From Streptomyces calvus (lineage in GTDB: Bacteria; Actinomycetota; Actinomycetes; Streptomycetales; Streptomycetaceae), in NCBI RefSeq assembly GCF_006782915.1, contig NZ_VCNP01000024.1, positions 1-64,000 on the forward strand: 64,000 nt of DNA, given 5' to 3'. Below are positions 34,981 through 43,081 of this stretch, piece after piece; position 1 is the first letter of the stretch, and every line of letters starts with the position of its first letter. The translations under genes were made by a program, and so were the position numbers. The notes under the pieces are model-generated. The model searched no databases and was not told the origin of the DNA. It worked only from the letters and a program-made list of their open reading frames with translations.

Positions 34981-35793
34981 ATGACCGGGACCCGACCCGT
35001 CGCCGCACGGATCGACACCTCCAGACCGCACCCGGCGCGGGTCTACGACTGGTTCCTCGGCGGCAAGGACAACTACCCGGTCGACGAGGAACTCGGCCGG
35101 CAGATCATGGGCGTCGACGGAACGGCCCGGCACGTCGCCCGCACCAACCGCTGGTTCATGCAGCGCGTCACCCGCTGGCTGGCGAGCCGGGCGGGCATCC
35201 GCCAGTACCTGGACATCGGCACCGGCATCCCCACCGAACCCAATCTGCACCAGATAGCGCAGCGCATCGCGCCGGAGTCCCGCGTCGTCTACACCGACAA
35301 CGACCCCATCGTGCTCAAGCACGCGGAGGCGCTGCTGCGCAGCACCCCCGAAGGCGTCACCGCCTACCTCCAGGCCGATGTGCGCGACCCGGCCCGCATC
35401 CTCGAACAGGCCCGCGAAACCCTGGACTTCGACCGGCCGCTGGCGCTGTCCCTGGTGGCGCTGACGCACTTCCTCGGCGCCGAGGACGACCCGTACGGCC
35501 TGGTGGCGCAGCTCGTCGACGCCCTTCCCTCCGGCAGCCATCTCGTCCTGTCGCAGCTCACCGCGGACTTCGACCCGGAGGCGGTGGGACGCGGAGTGGC
35601 GATGTACGCGGCGGGCGGTGTCACCCTCGCCCCGCGCAGCCGCGCGGAGGTCGCCCGCTTCTTCGACGGGCTGGAGCCGGTGCCGCCCGGCCTGGTCCAG
35701 CTGACCGACTGGCACCCCGAACTCGCCGTCGACGAGGACGACGACGACCGCGCGGTGATCTCGCTGTACGGCGCGGTGGCCCGCAAGCCATGA
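34981..35793 (+). CDS. SAM-dependent methyltransferase, Methyltransf_19 (DUF574) family
   Basis: 270 residues. Family features are RPHPARVYDWFLGGKDNYPVD at the N-terminus (given here as PARVYDWFLGGKDNYPVD), ARTNRWFMQRVTRWLA, the SAM-binding loop YLDIGTGIPTEPN near 80-92, the acidic strand end VYTDNDPIV, and VALTHFL. Streptomyces genomes carry many paralogues of this family. Substrates are mostly unknown, and many are located near regulators. A GGGAGC ribosome site precedes the ATG. It lies between a TetR and a LysR gene, all on +, with no functional hint from context. Confidence 0.9.
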   Translation: MTGTRPVAARIDTSRPHPARVYDWFLGGKDNYPVDEELGRQIMGVDGTARHVARTNRWFMQRVTRWLASRAGIRQYLDIGTGIPTEPNLHQIAQRIAPESRVVYTDNDPIVLKHAEALLRSTPEGVTAYLQADVRDPARILEQARETLDFDRPLALSLVALTHFLGAEDDPYGLVAQLVDALPSGSHLVLSQLTADFDPEAVGRGVAMYAAGGVTLAPRSRAEVARFFDGLEPVPPGLVQLTDWHPELAVDEDDDDRAVISLYGAVARKP

Positions 35794-35853
35794 GGCCCGC
35801 CACGCCCTCGGCCGGCCGGTGGCGGCCCACCGAACGCTGCTTGTGATGCCCCG

Positions 35854-36759
35854 GTGTTCGATTCCCGGCACATCAGGACGTTCCACGAAGTGGTCAGGTG
35901 CGGCTCCTACTCGGCCGCCGCACGGGCCCTCGGCTACACGCAGCCGGCGATCACCCAGCAGATGAAGGCCCTGGAACGGGAGACCGGCTCGGCGCTGTTC
36001 GTCCGGGTGGGCCGGGGCCTGCGCCTCACCGAGGCCGGCGAGGCGCTGGCCCGGCACACGTCGGCCATCCTCGACGCGATGTCGGCCGCGCAGGAGCAGA
36101 TGAACGCCCTCGCCCGGCTGCGCGCCGGACGGGTCCGCCTGTGCGCCTTCCCCAGCGCCAACTCCACCCTCGTCCCCGAGACGCTGGCCGGGCTGACGGC
36201 CGAGCATCCGGCGCTCCGTGTCGACCTGCTGGAGAACGAACCACCCGAGTCCCTGCGGCGGCTGACCCGGGGCGAGTGCGACATCGCGCTGGCGTTCACC
36301 TATCCCGGACTGCACGAGCAGGTGCCGGAAGGACTGGTGGAGATCCCGCTGCTGGAGGACCAGTTGACCGTGCTGCTGCCGGCCGGGCACCCGCTGGCCC
36401 GCCGGCGCGCGGTCCGGCTGACCGACCTCGCCGGCGAGCGCTGGATCGCCGGCTGCCCGCGCTGCCGGGCGAACCTGCTCCACGAGTGCGCGCAGGAGGG
36501 CTTCGTGCCGGACGTCGCCTTCATGACCGACGACAACCTCGCCGTGCAGAGCCTGGTCGCAGAGGGTCTGGGCGTCGCCATGCTCCCCGCGCTCGTCCTG
36601 AACTTCATGCGCCACCCGAAGGTCGCGGGACGCCCGCTGCAGCCGTTCTCCCGGCGCAAGATCTCGGCCTACGTGCTGCCCGAACACCTGCGGATCCCGG
36701 CCACGGCGAGCGTCCTCGACCAGTTGAGGACGGTCGCCGCCCGCAAGGACGGCTGCTGA
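35854..36759 (+). CDS. LysR-family transcriptional regulator
   Basis: 301 residues, standard LysR length. An N-terminal winged helix (FHEVVRCGSYSAAARALGYT, QPAITQQMKALERETGSALF) is followed by a periplasmic-binding-protein-like effector domain from about 90. The effector domain contains CPRCRANLLHEC, three Cys close together, which is unusual and could sense redox or metal state. GTG start at 35854. Downstream on the same strand are cysteine dioxygenase and a YeiH-type exporter. In E. coli the LysR protein YeiE controls yeiH and responds to sulfite, which makes a similar role likely here (inference). Confidence 0.9.
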   Translation: MFDSRHIRTFHEVVRCGSYSAAARALGYTQPAITQQMKALERETGSALFVRVGRGLRLTEAGEALARHTSAILDAMSAAQEQMNALARLRAGRVRLCAFPSANSTLVPETLAGLTAEHPALRVDLLENEPPESLRRLTRGECDIALAFTYPGLHEQVPEGLVEIPLLEDQLTVLLPAGHPLARRRAVRLTDLAGERWIAGCPRCRANLLHECAQEGFVPDVAFMTDDNLAVQSLVAEGLGVAMLPALVLNFMRHPKVAGRPLQPFSRRKISAYVLPEHLRIPATASVLDQLRTVAARKDGC

Positions 36760-36963
36760 CCACCGCCGGCCCCCGCTCGCCCTGCAGGCCGGGCAGCGGC
36801 GCCGTAACGCCGCACGATCAGAAGCGCTGAGTGAGCGCACCCCAAATCCGCTGCAGGGACCCACCCGTCACACCCCCTCGGCTTCGGGAGGAAAGGGCCC
36901 ACAAGCGGCGTCCGCACCCTCGATCCATAAGCAGCACTTGGGAAAGGCGAAGAAACTCGCGTT

Positions 36964-36978
36964 GGACGTAATGCGTCC
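36964..36978. promoter_or_regulatory. GGACG-N5-CGTCC inverted repeat before the cysteine dioxygenase gene
   Basis: 15-bp inverted repeat, 20 bases before the ATG at 36999 and after the LysR gene. Its size fits a LysR-type site, though a clear T-N11-A core is not obvious. Confidence 0.35.
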
Positions 36979-36998
36979 GGCGGGCCGACGCTCCCGGT

Positions 36999-37589
36999 AT
37001 GTCTACCGCCGCCGACGCACCCAGCCGCCCGGGCGCCTTCACGGCCCCGCACCCCACCGCACGCCTCGCCGCCCTGATCGCGGAGATCAGGGACACCGTC
37101 GGACGGGGACTGCCTCCCGACCCGACGGCGCACCTCGTCGGGGAGTGCCTGGCCCCGCACCTGGGCGCACCCGACCTGCTGACCGAGGAGCAGCGCGCGA
37201 GCGACCCGGCGCGCTACCGCCAGCACCTGCTGCACGCCGAGCACGACGGCAGTTTCTCCCTCGTCGCGCTCGTCTGGCTGCCCGGCCAGGGCACGTCGGT
37301 GCACGACCACATCGCCTGGTGCACCACCGGCGTCCACGAGGGCCGGGAGCGGGAGCGGCGGTACCGGCTGCTGCCCGCCGCCGGCCCGGACGGCACGGCG
37401 CGGCTCGTCGCCACCGCCGACGTGGTCAACCCGCGGGGCGAGGTCTGCGGCTTCGCGCCGCCGGGCGACATCCACCGGGTGTGGAACGACGGGCCGGACA
37501 CCGCGATATCCCTGCACGTCTACGGCGCCGACGTCTCCCGGTCCGGCGGCAGCGTCCGCCGCGTCTACCCGCTGCCGGCGGACCGCTGA
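36999..37589 (+). CDS. Cysteine dioxygenase-family protein
   Basis: 196 residues, cupin fold. The likely Fe(II) ligands are His102 and His104 (GTSVHDHIAW) and His159 (PPGDIHRVWN), spaced as in bacterial cysteine dioxygenases. The enzyme oxidises L-cysteine to cysteine sulfinate, which can release sulfite. Its stop overlaps the start of a YeiH-type exporter by one base. That coupling, with a LysR gene upstream, supports a cysteine/sulfur catabolic unit. Related thiol dioxygenases acting on 3-mercaptopropionate cannot be excluded. Confidence 0.9.
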   Translation: MSTAADAPSRPGAFTAPHPTARLAALIAEIRDTVGRGLPPDPTAHLVGECLAPHLGAPDLLTEEQRASDPARYRQHLLHAEHDGSFSLVALVWLPGQGTSVHDHIAWCTTGVHEGRERERRYRLLPAAGPDGTARLVATADVVNPRGEVCGFAPPGDIHRVWNDGPDTAISLHVYGADVSRSGGSVRRVYPLPADR

Positions 37590-38620
37590 TGGCGCTGCTG
37601 CGGGAACGGGCCGCCACGGCCCCGGACGACCGTCCCGCCACCCGGCGCCACGGGCTGGCCCTCGCGCTGCTCGGCGTCGCGCTCGCCTGGTGCGCGCACC
37701 GGGTGCTGCCGGGCGTGCCGATGCTCACCGCGGCGGTCGTGCTGGGGGTGGCGGCCGCGCACCTGCCCGGGCTGCGGACCGTCGTACGCACCACCGGGCG
37801 GCCGGGGCTGTCGTACGCGGGCCGGAGGCTGATGCGGGCCGGGATCGTCCTGCTCGGGCTGCGGCTCGCCCTCGACGACGTCCGTGCCCTGGGCTGGGCC
37901 ACCGTCCTCATGGTGCTCGGCGTGGTGACGGTCACCCTGCTGGGCACCTGGTGGCTCGGCCGGCGGCTGGGCCTGCCCGGCGACCAGCCGCTGCTGATCG
38001 CCGTCGGGTACGCGGTGTGCGGGGCGTCGGCGATCGGCGCGGTGGGCGAGGCGCGGGGCAGCGACGAACGGGACGCGGCCGCCTCGGTCGCGCTGGTCAC
38101 CCTCTGCGGCACGCTCGCCATCGCCGTGCTGCCCCTGCTCCGGGGTGTACTCGGGCTCGGCGACGCGGAGTTCGGGCGGTGGGTCGGCGCGAGCGTGCAC
38201 GACGTGGGCCAGGTGGTCGCCACCGCGCAGACCGCGGGCGGGCCGGCGCTGGGCGAGGCGGTGCTGGTGAAGCTGATGCGGGTGGCGCTGCTCGCGCCGG
38301 TCGTGGCGCTGGTGGCGCTGGGCGTGCGGCGCGGGAAGGGTGGTGCGCCGGGCGGGGCCCGGGTGCCGCTGGTTCCGTTGTTCGTCGTCGGCTTCCTGGC
38401 CGCCGTGGCTGTGCGCAGCACGGGTCTGCTGCCCGGCGCGGCTCTGGAGACGGCCCGTGTGGCGCAGGAACTGCTGCTGGCCGCCGCCCTGTTCGGGCTG
38501 GGCAGCGCCGTCGACCTGCCGGCCGTGGCCCGCACCGGGGTGCGGGTGGCCGCGCTCGGCCTGTGCGCCTGGGTGGTCGTGGCCGGGCTGTCGTACGCCG
38601 GGGTGCTGCTGGTGTCGTGA
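37589..38620 (+). CDS. YeiH/PSE-family putative sulfate (sulfite) exporter
   Basis: 343 residues with about ten hydrophobic segments. UPF0324 family motifs are RAGIVLLGLRLALDDV, the helix VGYAVCGASAIGAVG, and ASVHDVGQVVATAQ (His-Asp). These integral membrane proteins are annotated as putative sulfate exporters. In the context of cysteine dioxygenase, sulfite or sulfate made from cysteine sulfinate is the likely cargo. Start ATG overlaps the dioxygenase stop (TGATG). A strong terminator follows. Confidence 0.88.
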   Translation: MALLRERAATAPDDRPATRRHGLALALLGVALAWCAHRVLPGVPMLTAAVVLGVAAAHLPGLRTVVRTTGRPGLSYAGRRLMRAGIVLLGLRLALDDVRALGWATVLMVLGVVTVTLLGTWWLGRRLGLPGDQPLLIAVGYAVCGASAIGAVGEARGSDERDAAASVALVTLCGTLAIAVLPLLRGVLGLGDAEFGRWVGASVHDVGQVVATAQTAGGPALGEAVLVKLMRVALLAPVVALVALGVRRGKGGAPGGARVPLVPLFVVGFLAAVAVRSTGLLPGAALETARVAQELLLAAALFGLGSAVDLPAVARTGVRVAALGLCAWVVVAGLSYAGVLLVS

Positions 38621-38624
38621 GGAC

Positions 38625-38653
38625 GCGCGGGCGGTGGTTCGCACCGCCCGCGC
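38625..38653. terminator. Bidirectional terminator between the YeiH-type gene and icmA
   Basis: Perfect 12-bp stem GCGCGGGCGGTG with loop GTTCG, in the 47-bp gap between convergent stops. Confidence 0.85.
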
Positions 38654-38667
38654 ACCGGCCCGTGGAC

Positions 38668-40368
38668 TCAGAACCCGGCGGGCTCCGTGTACACGCCCCA
38701 CTCGTCGCGCAGGACGCCGCAGATCTCGCCGAGGGTCGCCTCGGCGCGGACGGCGTCGAGCATCGGCTCGATCATGTTGGCCCCGGAACGGGCCGCCTCG
38801 ACCATGGCGTCGAGCGCGCCGCGGACCTTCGCGTCGTCGCGGGCCGCCTTGCGCTCGCCGAGCAGCCGCACCTGCTCGCGCTCCACCTCGTGGCTGACCC
38901 GCAGGATCTCCAGGTCGCCGGTGACGGAGCCGGTGTGGACGTTGACGCCGACGACCTTCTTGTCGCCCTTCTCCAGCGCCTGCTGGTAGCGGAAGGCCGA
39001 CTCGGCGATCTCGCCGGTGAACCAGCCGTCCTCGATGCCGCGCAGGATGCCGGAGGTGATCGGACCGATCGGGTGCTGCCCGTCCGGGTGGGCGCGCAGT
39101 CCCCGCTCCTTGATCTGCTCGAAGATCTTCTCCGCGTCGGCCTCGATGCGGTCGGTGAGCTGTTCGACGTACCAGGAACCGCCCAGCGGGTCGGCGACGT
39201 TGCCGACGCCGGTCTCCTCCATGAGCACCTGCTGGGTGCGCAGGGCGATCTCGGCGGCCTGCTCGCTGGGCAGCGCGAGGGTCTCGTCGAGGGCGTTGGT
39301 GTGCAGCGAGTTGGTCCCGCCGAGCACCGCGGCGAGCGCCTCCACGGCGGTGCGGACGACGTTGTTGTACGGCTGCTGCGCGGTCAGCGAGACACCGGCG
39401 GTCTGCGTGTGGAAGCGCAGCCACTGCGCCTTCTCGCTCTTCGCGCCGTAGACGTCCCGCATCCAGCGCGCCCAGATGCGGCGTGCGGCGCGGAACTTGG
39501 CGATCTCCTCGAAGAAGTCGACGTGCGCGTCGAAGAAGAAGGACAGGCCGGGCGCGAAGACGTCCACGTCCAGGCCGCGGCTGAGCCCGAGTTCCACGTA
39601 CCCGAAGCCGTCCGCCAGCGTGTACGCCAGCTCCTGCGCGGCCGTCGAACCGGCCTCGCGGATGTGGTAGCCGGAGACCGACAGCGGCTTGTAGGCGGGG
39701 ATGCCGGCCGCGCAGTGCTCCATCAGGTCGCCGATCAGGCGCAGATGCGGCTCGGGCTGGAAGAGCCACTCCTTCTGCGCGATGTACTCCTTGAAGATGT
39801 CCGTCTGGAGCGTGCCGTTGAGCACGGCCGGGTCGACGCCCTGCCGCTCCGCGGCGACGAGGTACATGCAGAACACGGGTACGGCGGGCCCGCTGATGGT
39901 CATCGACGTGGTGACGTCGCCGAGCGGGATGTCCCGGAACAGCACCTCCATGTCGGCCGCCGAGTCGATCGCCACCCCGCAGTGCCCGACCTCGCCCAGG
40001 GAGCGCGGGTCGTCGGAGTCGCGGCCCATGAGCGTCGGCATGTCGAAGGCGACGGAGAGCCCGCCGCCGCCGTTGCCGAGGATCATCTTGTAGCGCTCGT
40101 TGGTCTGCTCGGCGTTCCCGAACCCGGCGAACTGCCGGATGGTCCACGTGCGCCCGCGGTAGCCGGTCGGGTACAGGCCGCGCGTGAACGGGTACTCACC
40201 GGGCCAGCCGATCCGCTCGAACCCCTCGTAGGTGTCCCCGGGCCGGGGTCCGTACACCGGCTCCACGGGATCGCCGGAGAGCGTGGTGAAGTCTGCGTCG
40301 CGCTTGCGCGCGGCGTCGTACCGGGCCTGCCAGCGTCGGCGGCCCTCCTCGATGGCGTCAGCGTCCAT
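38668..40368 (-). CDS. icmA: Isobutyryl-CoA mutase large subunit
   Basis: 566 residues, the known IcmA length. With a separate B12-binding small subunit (icmB, not in the window) it interconverts isobutyryl-CoA and n-butyryl-CoA, linking valine catabolism to butyryl-CoA for polyketides and fatty acids. Two diagnostic residues separate it from methylmalonyl-CoA mutase. Residue 80 is Phe (WTIRQFAGFG) where MCM has Tyr89, and residue 198 is Gln (EYIAQKEW) where MCM has Arg207. There is no B12 His motif (DxHxxG), as expected. A near-perfect 22-bp palindrome lies 9 bases upstream of the ATG. Confidence 0.96.
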   Translation of the reverse strand: MDADAIEEGRRRWQARYDAARKRDADFTTLSGDPVEPVYGPRPGDTYEGFERIGWPGEYPFTRGLYPTGYRGRTWTIRQFAGFGNAEQTNERYKMILGNGGGGLSVAFDMPTLMGRDSDDPRSLGEVGHCGVAIDSAADMEVLFRDIPLGDVTTSMTISGPAVPVFCMYLVAAERQGVDPAVLNGTLQTDIFKEYIAQKEWLFQPEPHLRLIGDLMEHCAAGIPAYKPLSVSGYHIREAGSTAAQELAYTLADGFGYVELGLSRGLDVDVFAPGLSFFFDAHVDFFEEIAKFRAARRIWARWMRDVYGAKSEKAQWLRFHTQTAGVSLTAQQPYNNVVRTAVEALAAVLGGTNSLHTNALDETLALPSEQAAEIALRTQQVLMEETGVGNVADPLGGSWYVEQLTDRIEADAEKIFEQIKERGLRAHPDGQHPIGPITSGILRGIEDGWFTGEIAESAFRYQQALEKGDKKVVGVNVHTGSVTGDLEILRVSHEVEREQVRLLGERKAARDDAKVRGALDAMVEAARSGANMIEPMLDAVRAEATLGEICGVLRDEWGVYTEPAGF

Positions 40369-40377
40369 ACCTTCGAA

Positions 40378-40399
40378 TTTACTAGGACGTCCAAGTAAA
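40378..40399. promoter_or_regulatory. 22-bp palindrome immediately upstream of icmA
   Basis: Outer arms TTTACT/AGTAAA enclose the palindrome GGACGTCC. 20 of 22 positions are symmetric. It lies 9-31 bases before the start codon, so it must overlap the promoter or transcript start and probably binds a dimeric repressor of acyl-CoA metabolism. Confidence 0.65.
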
Positions 40400-40452
40400 T
40401 GTCGATGGCGGACCGCCGCACGCTGCTCCGTACGGCGGGAACGCCCGGGAAA

Positions 40453-40791
40453 TCAGGCCTTGGCGACGGCGGGGTCCTCGACGGCCGCCTCGGCCTCCAG
40501 CTCGCGCGTGATGCTGCGCTCCACGAAGAAGGCGGCGGTGGGCACCGTGCCGGCCAGCAGCACCCAGAGCTGCTTCTTGACCGGCCACTTCGCCTTGGAG
40601 CCGAGGTCGAAGGCGAAGATCAGGTAGACCACGTACAGCCAGCCGTGGGCGATGCTGACCACCTGGGTGAAGTCGGCCGCGCCGCCCAGGTCCAGCACGT
40701 ACTTGCCGATCATGCCGAGGGTCAGGGCGACGAGGAGGACACCGGTGACATAGGCCATGATCCGGTAGCGGGTCAGCACGCTTCGCTTCAT
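40453..40791 (-). CDS. DUF3817-family small membrane protein
   Basis: 112 residues with three hydrophobic segments (MAYVTGVLLVALTLGMIGKY, WLYVVYLIFAFDLG, VLLAGTVPTAAFFVE). The family pattern has a His in the second helix region (SIAHGWLYVVY) and the motif KAKWPVKKQLW. The C-terminal tail is charged and Ala/Glu-rich. A second member is encoded at 41784-42128. The function of DUF3817 proteins is not known to me. The ATG at 40791 begins the conserved KRSVLTRYRIMAY. Confidence 0.85.
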   Translation of the reverse strand: MKRSVLTRYRIMAYVTGVLLVALTLGMIGKYVLDLGGAADFTQVVSIAHGWLYVVYLIFAFDLGSKAKWPVKKQLWVLLAGTVPTAAFFVERSITRELEAEAAVEDPAVAKA

Positions 40792-40913
40792 GCCGTCGAG
40801 CGTAACGGGCCGTTCCGGGAGATCTTGCTCCGGGTCGCACGGCCTCGGCGGCGCGTGGGCCGCCCGACTGCCGGCGACTGCCGGGAGAGCGGCGGGGCGC
40901 CCGGCGGTGGTTC

Positions 40914-41423
40914 TCATTCCTCCCGGAAGTCCCCCGCCGCCAGTCGCAGGGGGCGGAGCATGGCGAAGAGTTCGGCGCATTCCTCGGCGTCGTAGGCGCC
41001 GAGGCCGAAGTCCATCGCCATCAGGTCGCGGGTGGCGGCCTCGACGACCTCGCGGCCCTTGTCGGTGATGGTCGCGAGGGTGCCCCGGCCGTCGTTGGGG
41101 TTGGGGCGCTTGTCGACCAGGCCGGAGCGCACCAGCCGGTCCACGGTGTTCGTCACCGACGTGGGGTGCACCATGAGCCGCTCGCCGATCTTGGACATGG
41201 GCAGCTCACCGGACTTGGAGAAGGTGAGCAGCACCAGCGCCTCGTACCGGGCGAACGTCAGGCCGTACGGCTTGACCACGGCGTCGACCTCGGCCAGGAG
41301 GATCTGGTGGGCCCGCATGATCGAGGTGATCGCCGCCATCGACGGCACGTTTCCCCAGCGCTGCTTCCAGAGCTCGTCGGCGCGGGCGATGGGATCGAAC
41401 GAGAGACTGAGGGGCTTCGGCAC
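40914..41423 (-). CDS. MarR-family transcriptional regulator
   Basis: 169 residues. A winged helix-turn-helix occupies about 55-125 (YGLTFARYEALVLLTFSKSG, MVHPTSVTNTVDRLVRSGLV, DGRGTLATITDKGREV). GTG start at 41423 is supported by a promoter right upstream. It is flanked by two DUF3817 genes on the same strand, so it may regulate them or itself. Its effector is unknown. MarR proteins often sense phenolic or acyl-CoA ligands. Confidence 0.92.
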   Translation of the reverse strand: MPKPLSLSFDPIARADELWKQRWGNVPSMAAITSIMRAHQILLAEVDAVVKPYGLTFARYEALVLLTFSKSGELPMSKIGERLMVHPTSVTNTVDRLVRSGLVDKRPNPNDGRGTLATITDKGREVVEAATRDLMAMDFGLGAYDAEECAELFAMLRPLRLAAGDFREE

Positions 41424-41430
41424 GGACCAG

Positions 41431-41459
41431 ACCCTACCGGCCGGTCATATGGCGGTCAG
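41431..41459 (-). promoter_or_regulatory. Promoter of the MarR gene (CTGACC-N17-TAGGGT), leaderless
   Basis: On the - strand the -35 CTGACC (41454-41459) and -10 TAGGGT (41431-41436) are 17 bases apart, and the GTG starts 7 bases after the -10. Confidence 0.6.
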
Positions 41460-41484
41460 CCCCGTCTCACTCATCGGTCCCGCG

Positions 41485-41787
41485 TCAGCCGCCCTCCCGC
41501 GTCAGATGACGCTCGACGGTCTCCACCTTGGAGGTGAGGCCGTCCGTCACTCCGGGACGGATGTCCGCCTTGAGGACCAGGGAGACGCGCGGGGCCCGGG
41601 CCTCCACGGCGGCCACGGCGCGCTTCACGACGTCCATGACCTCGTCCCACTCGCCCTCGACCGAGGTGAACATGGCGTCGGTGCGGTTCGGCAGCCCGGA
41701 CTCGCGGACCACCCGTACGGCGTCGGCGACGTACTCCCCCACGTCCTCGCCGACGCCCAGCGGCGTCACGGAGAAGGCGACGATCAC
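41485..41787 (-). CDS. MTH1187/YqgV-family thiamine-binding protein
   Basis: 100 residues. The family pattern is [23 protein letters not shown] at the start (shown here as [14 protein letters not shown]), [16 protein letters not shown] in the middle and [13 protein letters not shown] near the end. These small ferredoxin-like proteins form multimers and bind thiamine in the cytoplasm, and their exact role is unsettled. The start overlaps the stop of the upstream DUF3817 gene by 4 bp (41784-41787), so the two are coupled. Confidence 0.88.
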   Translation of the reverse strand: MIVAFSVTPLGVGEDVGEYVADAVRVVRESGLPNRTDAMFTSVEGEWDEVMDVVKRAVAAVEARAPRVSLVLKADIRPGVTDGLTSKVETVERHLTREGG

Positions 41788-42128
41788 GCGTTCGCCACCT
41801 TCTCGTTGCGGGCGCGGGAGGCGATCACCGCGTCCTCGACCTCACGCTTGAGCCGGCGGTCGGCGAAGAAGCCGCCGGTGGGCAGCACCGACATCAGGAA
41901 GTAGAAGGCGGCGGTCTTCAGCGGCCACTTGGCGCGGTTCCAGGCGTCGGCCCAGAAGAGCACGTAGACGATGAAGAGGAAGCCGTGGATCGCGCCCATC
42001 ACCGGTACGGCGTTGAACTCCGTGGTCCGCTTCAGGACCGAGCAGACGAGCAGCAGGAGGAAGGAGATCGCCTCGGGGCCCGAGACCAGGCGGAGGCGGC
42101 GGAGGGCGGTGGCGGTCTTGATGTCCAC
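41784..42128 (-). CDS. DUF3817-family small membrane protein (second copy)
   Basis: 114 residues, paralogous to the protein at 40453-40791. It shares [38 protein letters not shown] and [14 protein letters not shown]. Three hydrophobic segments. The ATG at 42128 has GAAGGTGA upstream. It leads a two-gene operon with the thiamine-binding protein. Confidence 0.85.
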   Translation of the reverse strand: MDIKTATALRRLRLVSGPEAISFLLLLVCSVLKRTTEFNAVPVMGAIHGFLFIVYVLFWADAWNRAKWPLKTAAFYFLMSVLPTGGFFADRRLKREVEDAVIASRARNEKVANA

Positions 42129-42234
42129 GGGTCACCTTCGATGGGAGAGACGTCGGCGTCGACGGGTCGGACGGCTTGTGAACGTACGCACAAGCGCGCG
42201 TCCATTGTGGCAAACGCCATCCGCGATCACGGGA

Positions 42235-42354
42235 GGGGGTCCGGACGGGTCCGTAGGGGTCCGTAGGGGCCGTAGAGGTCCGGAAGGGCTCGGAGGAGTC
42301 CGGTAGGGGCCGGTCGGGGTAGCCGGGGTCGGTAGGGGCCGGGCGGGGTGGCGA
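42235..42354. repeat. Degenerate G-rich repeat with a 10-bp period
   Basis: About eleven units resembling GGGTCCGTAG or GGGGCCGGTA follow each other every 10 bases. The + strand is purine/G-rich throughout. The period equals one helical turn. Confidence 0.65.
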
Positions 42355-42428
42355 GGTTCGTGGGCCGTCGGGGTCCGCTCAGGGTGCGAGTCCTTCCACA
42401 GGATCTGTCGGCGGGGCAAAGGGGCGGC

Positions 42429-42434
42429 TACCGT
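42429..42434 (+). promoter_or_regulatory. Candidate -10 box of the first AIM24 gene
   Basis: TACCGT lies 7 bases before the GTG at 42442. It favours that start over the ATG at 42448 and suggests a leaderless mRNA. Confidence 0.4.
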
Positions 42435-42441
42435 CGCAAGC

Positions 42442-43080
42442 GTGGCGATGTTCCGACTTCAGAGCAGCAAGGTGCTCGCCGTCGACATGACCGGGGATGC
42501 CGTGAAGGCGAAGAACGGCTCCATGGTCGCGTACGACGGCGAGATGGCCTTCAAGAAGCTCAGCGGCGGCGGCGAGGGCATCCGGGGCATGGTGACCCGG
42601 CGGCTGACGGGCGAGCAGATGACGTTGATGGAGGTGAAGGGGCACGGGACCTGCTGGTTCGCGGACCGCGCCGCCGAGATCAGCCTGGTGGGGCTCCAGG
42701 GCGACAAGCTCTACGTGGAGTCCAGCAACCTGCTGGCGACCGACGGCGGCCTGCGCACCGGGACCAGCTTCACCGGCGTGCGCGGCGCCTCGCAGGGCAA
42801 CGGGCTGTTCACCACCACGATCGAGGGGCACGGCCAGGCGGCGATCATGTCCGACGGGCCGGCGGTGCTGCTGCGGGTCAGCCCGCAGTATCCGCTGACG
42901 GTGGACCCCGGCGCCTATGTGGCCCACCAGGGCGACCTGCGGCAGTCCTTCCAGTCCGGTGTGACCTTCCGCACGCTGCTCGGCGAGGGCGGCGGCGAGG
43001 CCTTCCAGATCCGCTTCGAGGGCGACGGGCTGGTCTACGTGCAGCCCAGTGAGCGGAACACGATCGCGGGGGACGTCTGA
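42442..43080 (+). CDS. AIM24-family protein (first of three)
   Basis: 212 residues of AIM24 (DUF124/TIGR00266-like) beta-roll fold. Features are SKVLAVDMTGDAVKAKNGSM, MEVKGHGTCWFADRAAEISL, the LYVESSNLLATDGGL motif with a conserved Glu, and DPGAYVAHQGDLRQSF. The bacterial family has no firm biochemical role. Repeated beta strands suggest a scaffold or tryptophan-RNA-binding-protein-like fold. It starts an operon of three related genes (1-bp gap to the second, then a 4-bp overlap). Confidence 0.85.
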   Translation: MAMFRLQSSKVLAVDMTGDAVKAKNGSMVAYDGEMAFKKLSGGGEGIRGMVTRRLTGEQMTLMEVKGHGTCWFADRAAEISLVGLQGDKLYVESSNLLATDGGLRTGTSFTGVRGASQGNGLFTTTIEGHGQAAIMSDGPAVLLRVSPQYPLTVDPGAYVAHQGDLRQSFQSGVTFRTLLGEGGGEAFQIRFEGDGLVYVQPSERNTIAGDV

Positions 43081-43081
43081 C

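Larger units (their letters stand above)
42129..42441. other. 313-bp divergent region between DUF3817 and AIM24 genes
   Basis: No gene is seen. Most of it is the 10-bp periodic G-rich repeat at 42235-42354. The right end holds the AIM24 promoter. Confidence 0.6.
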
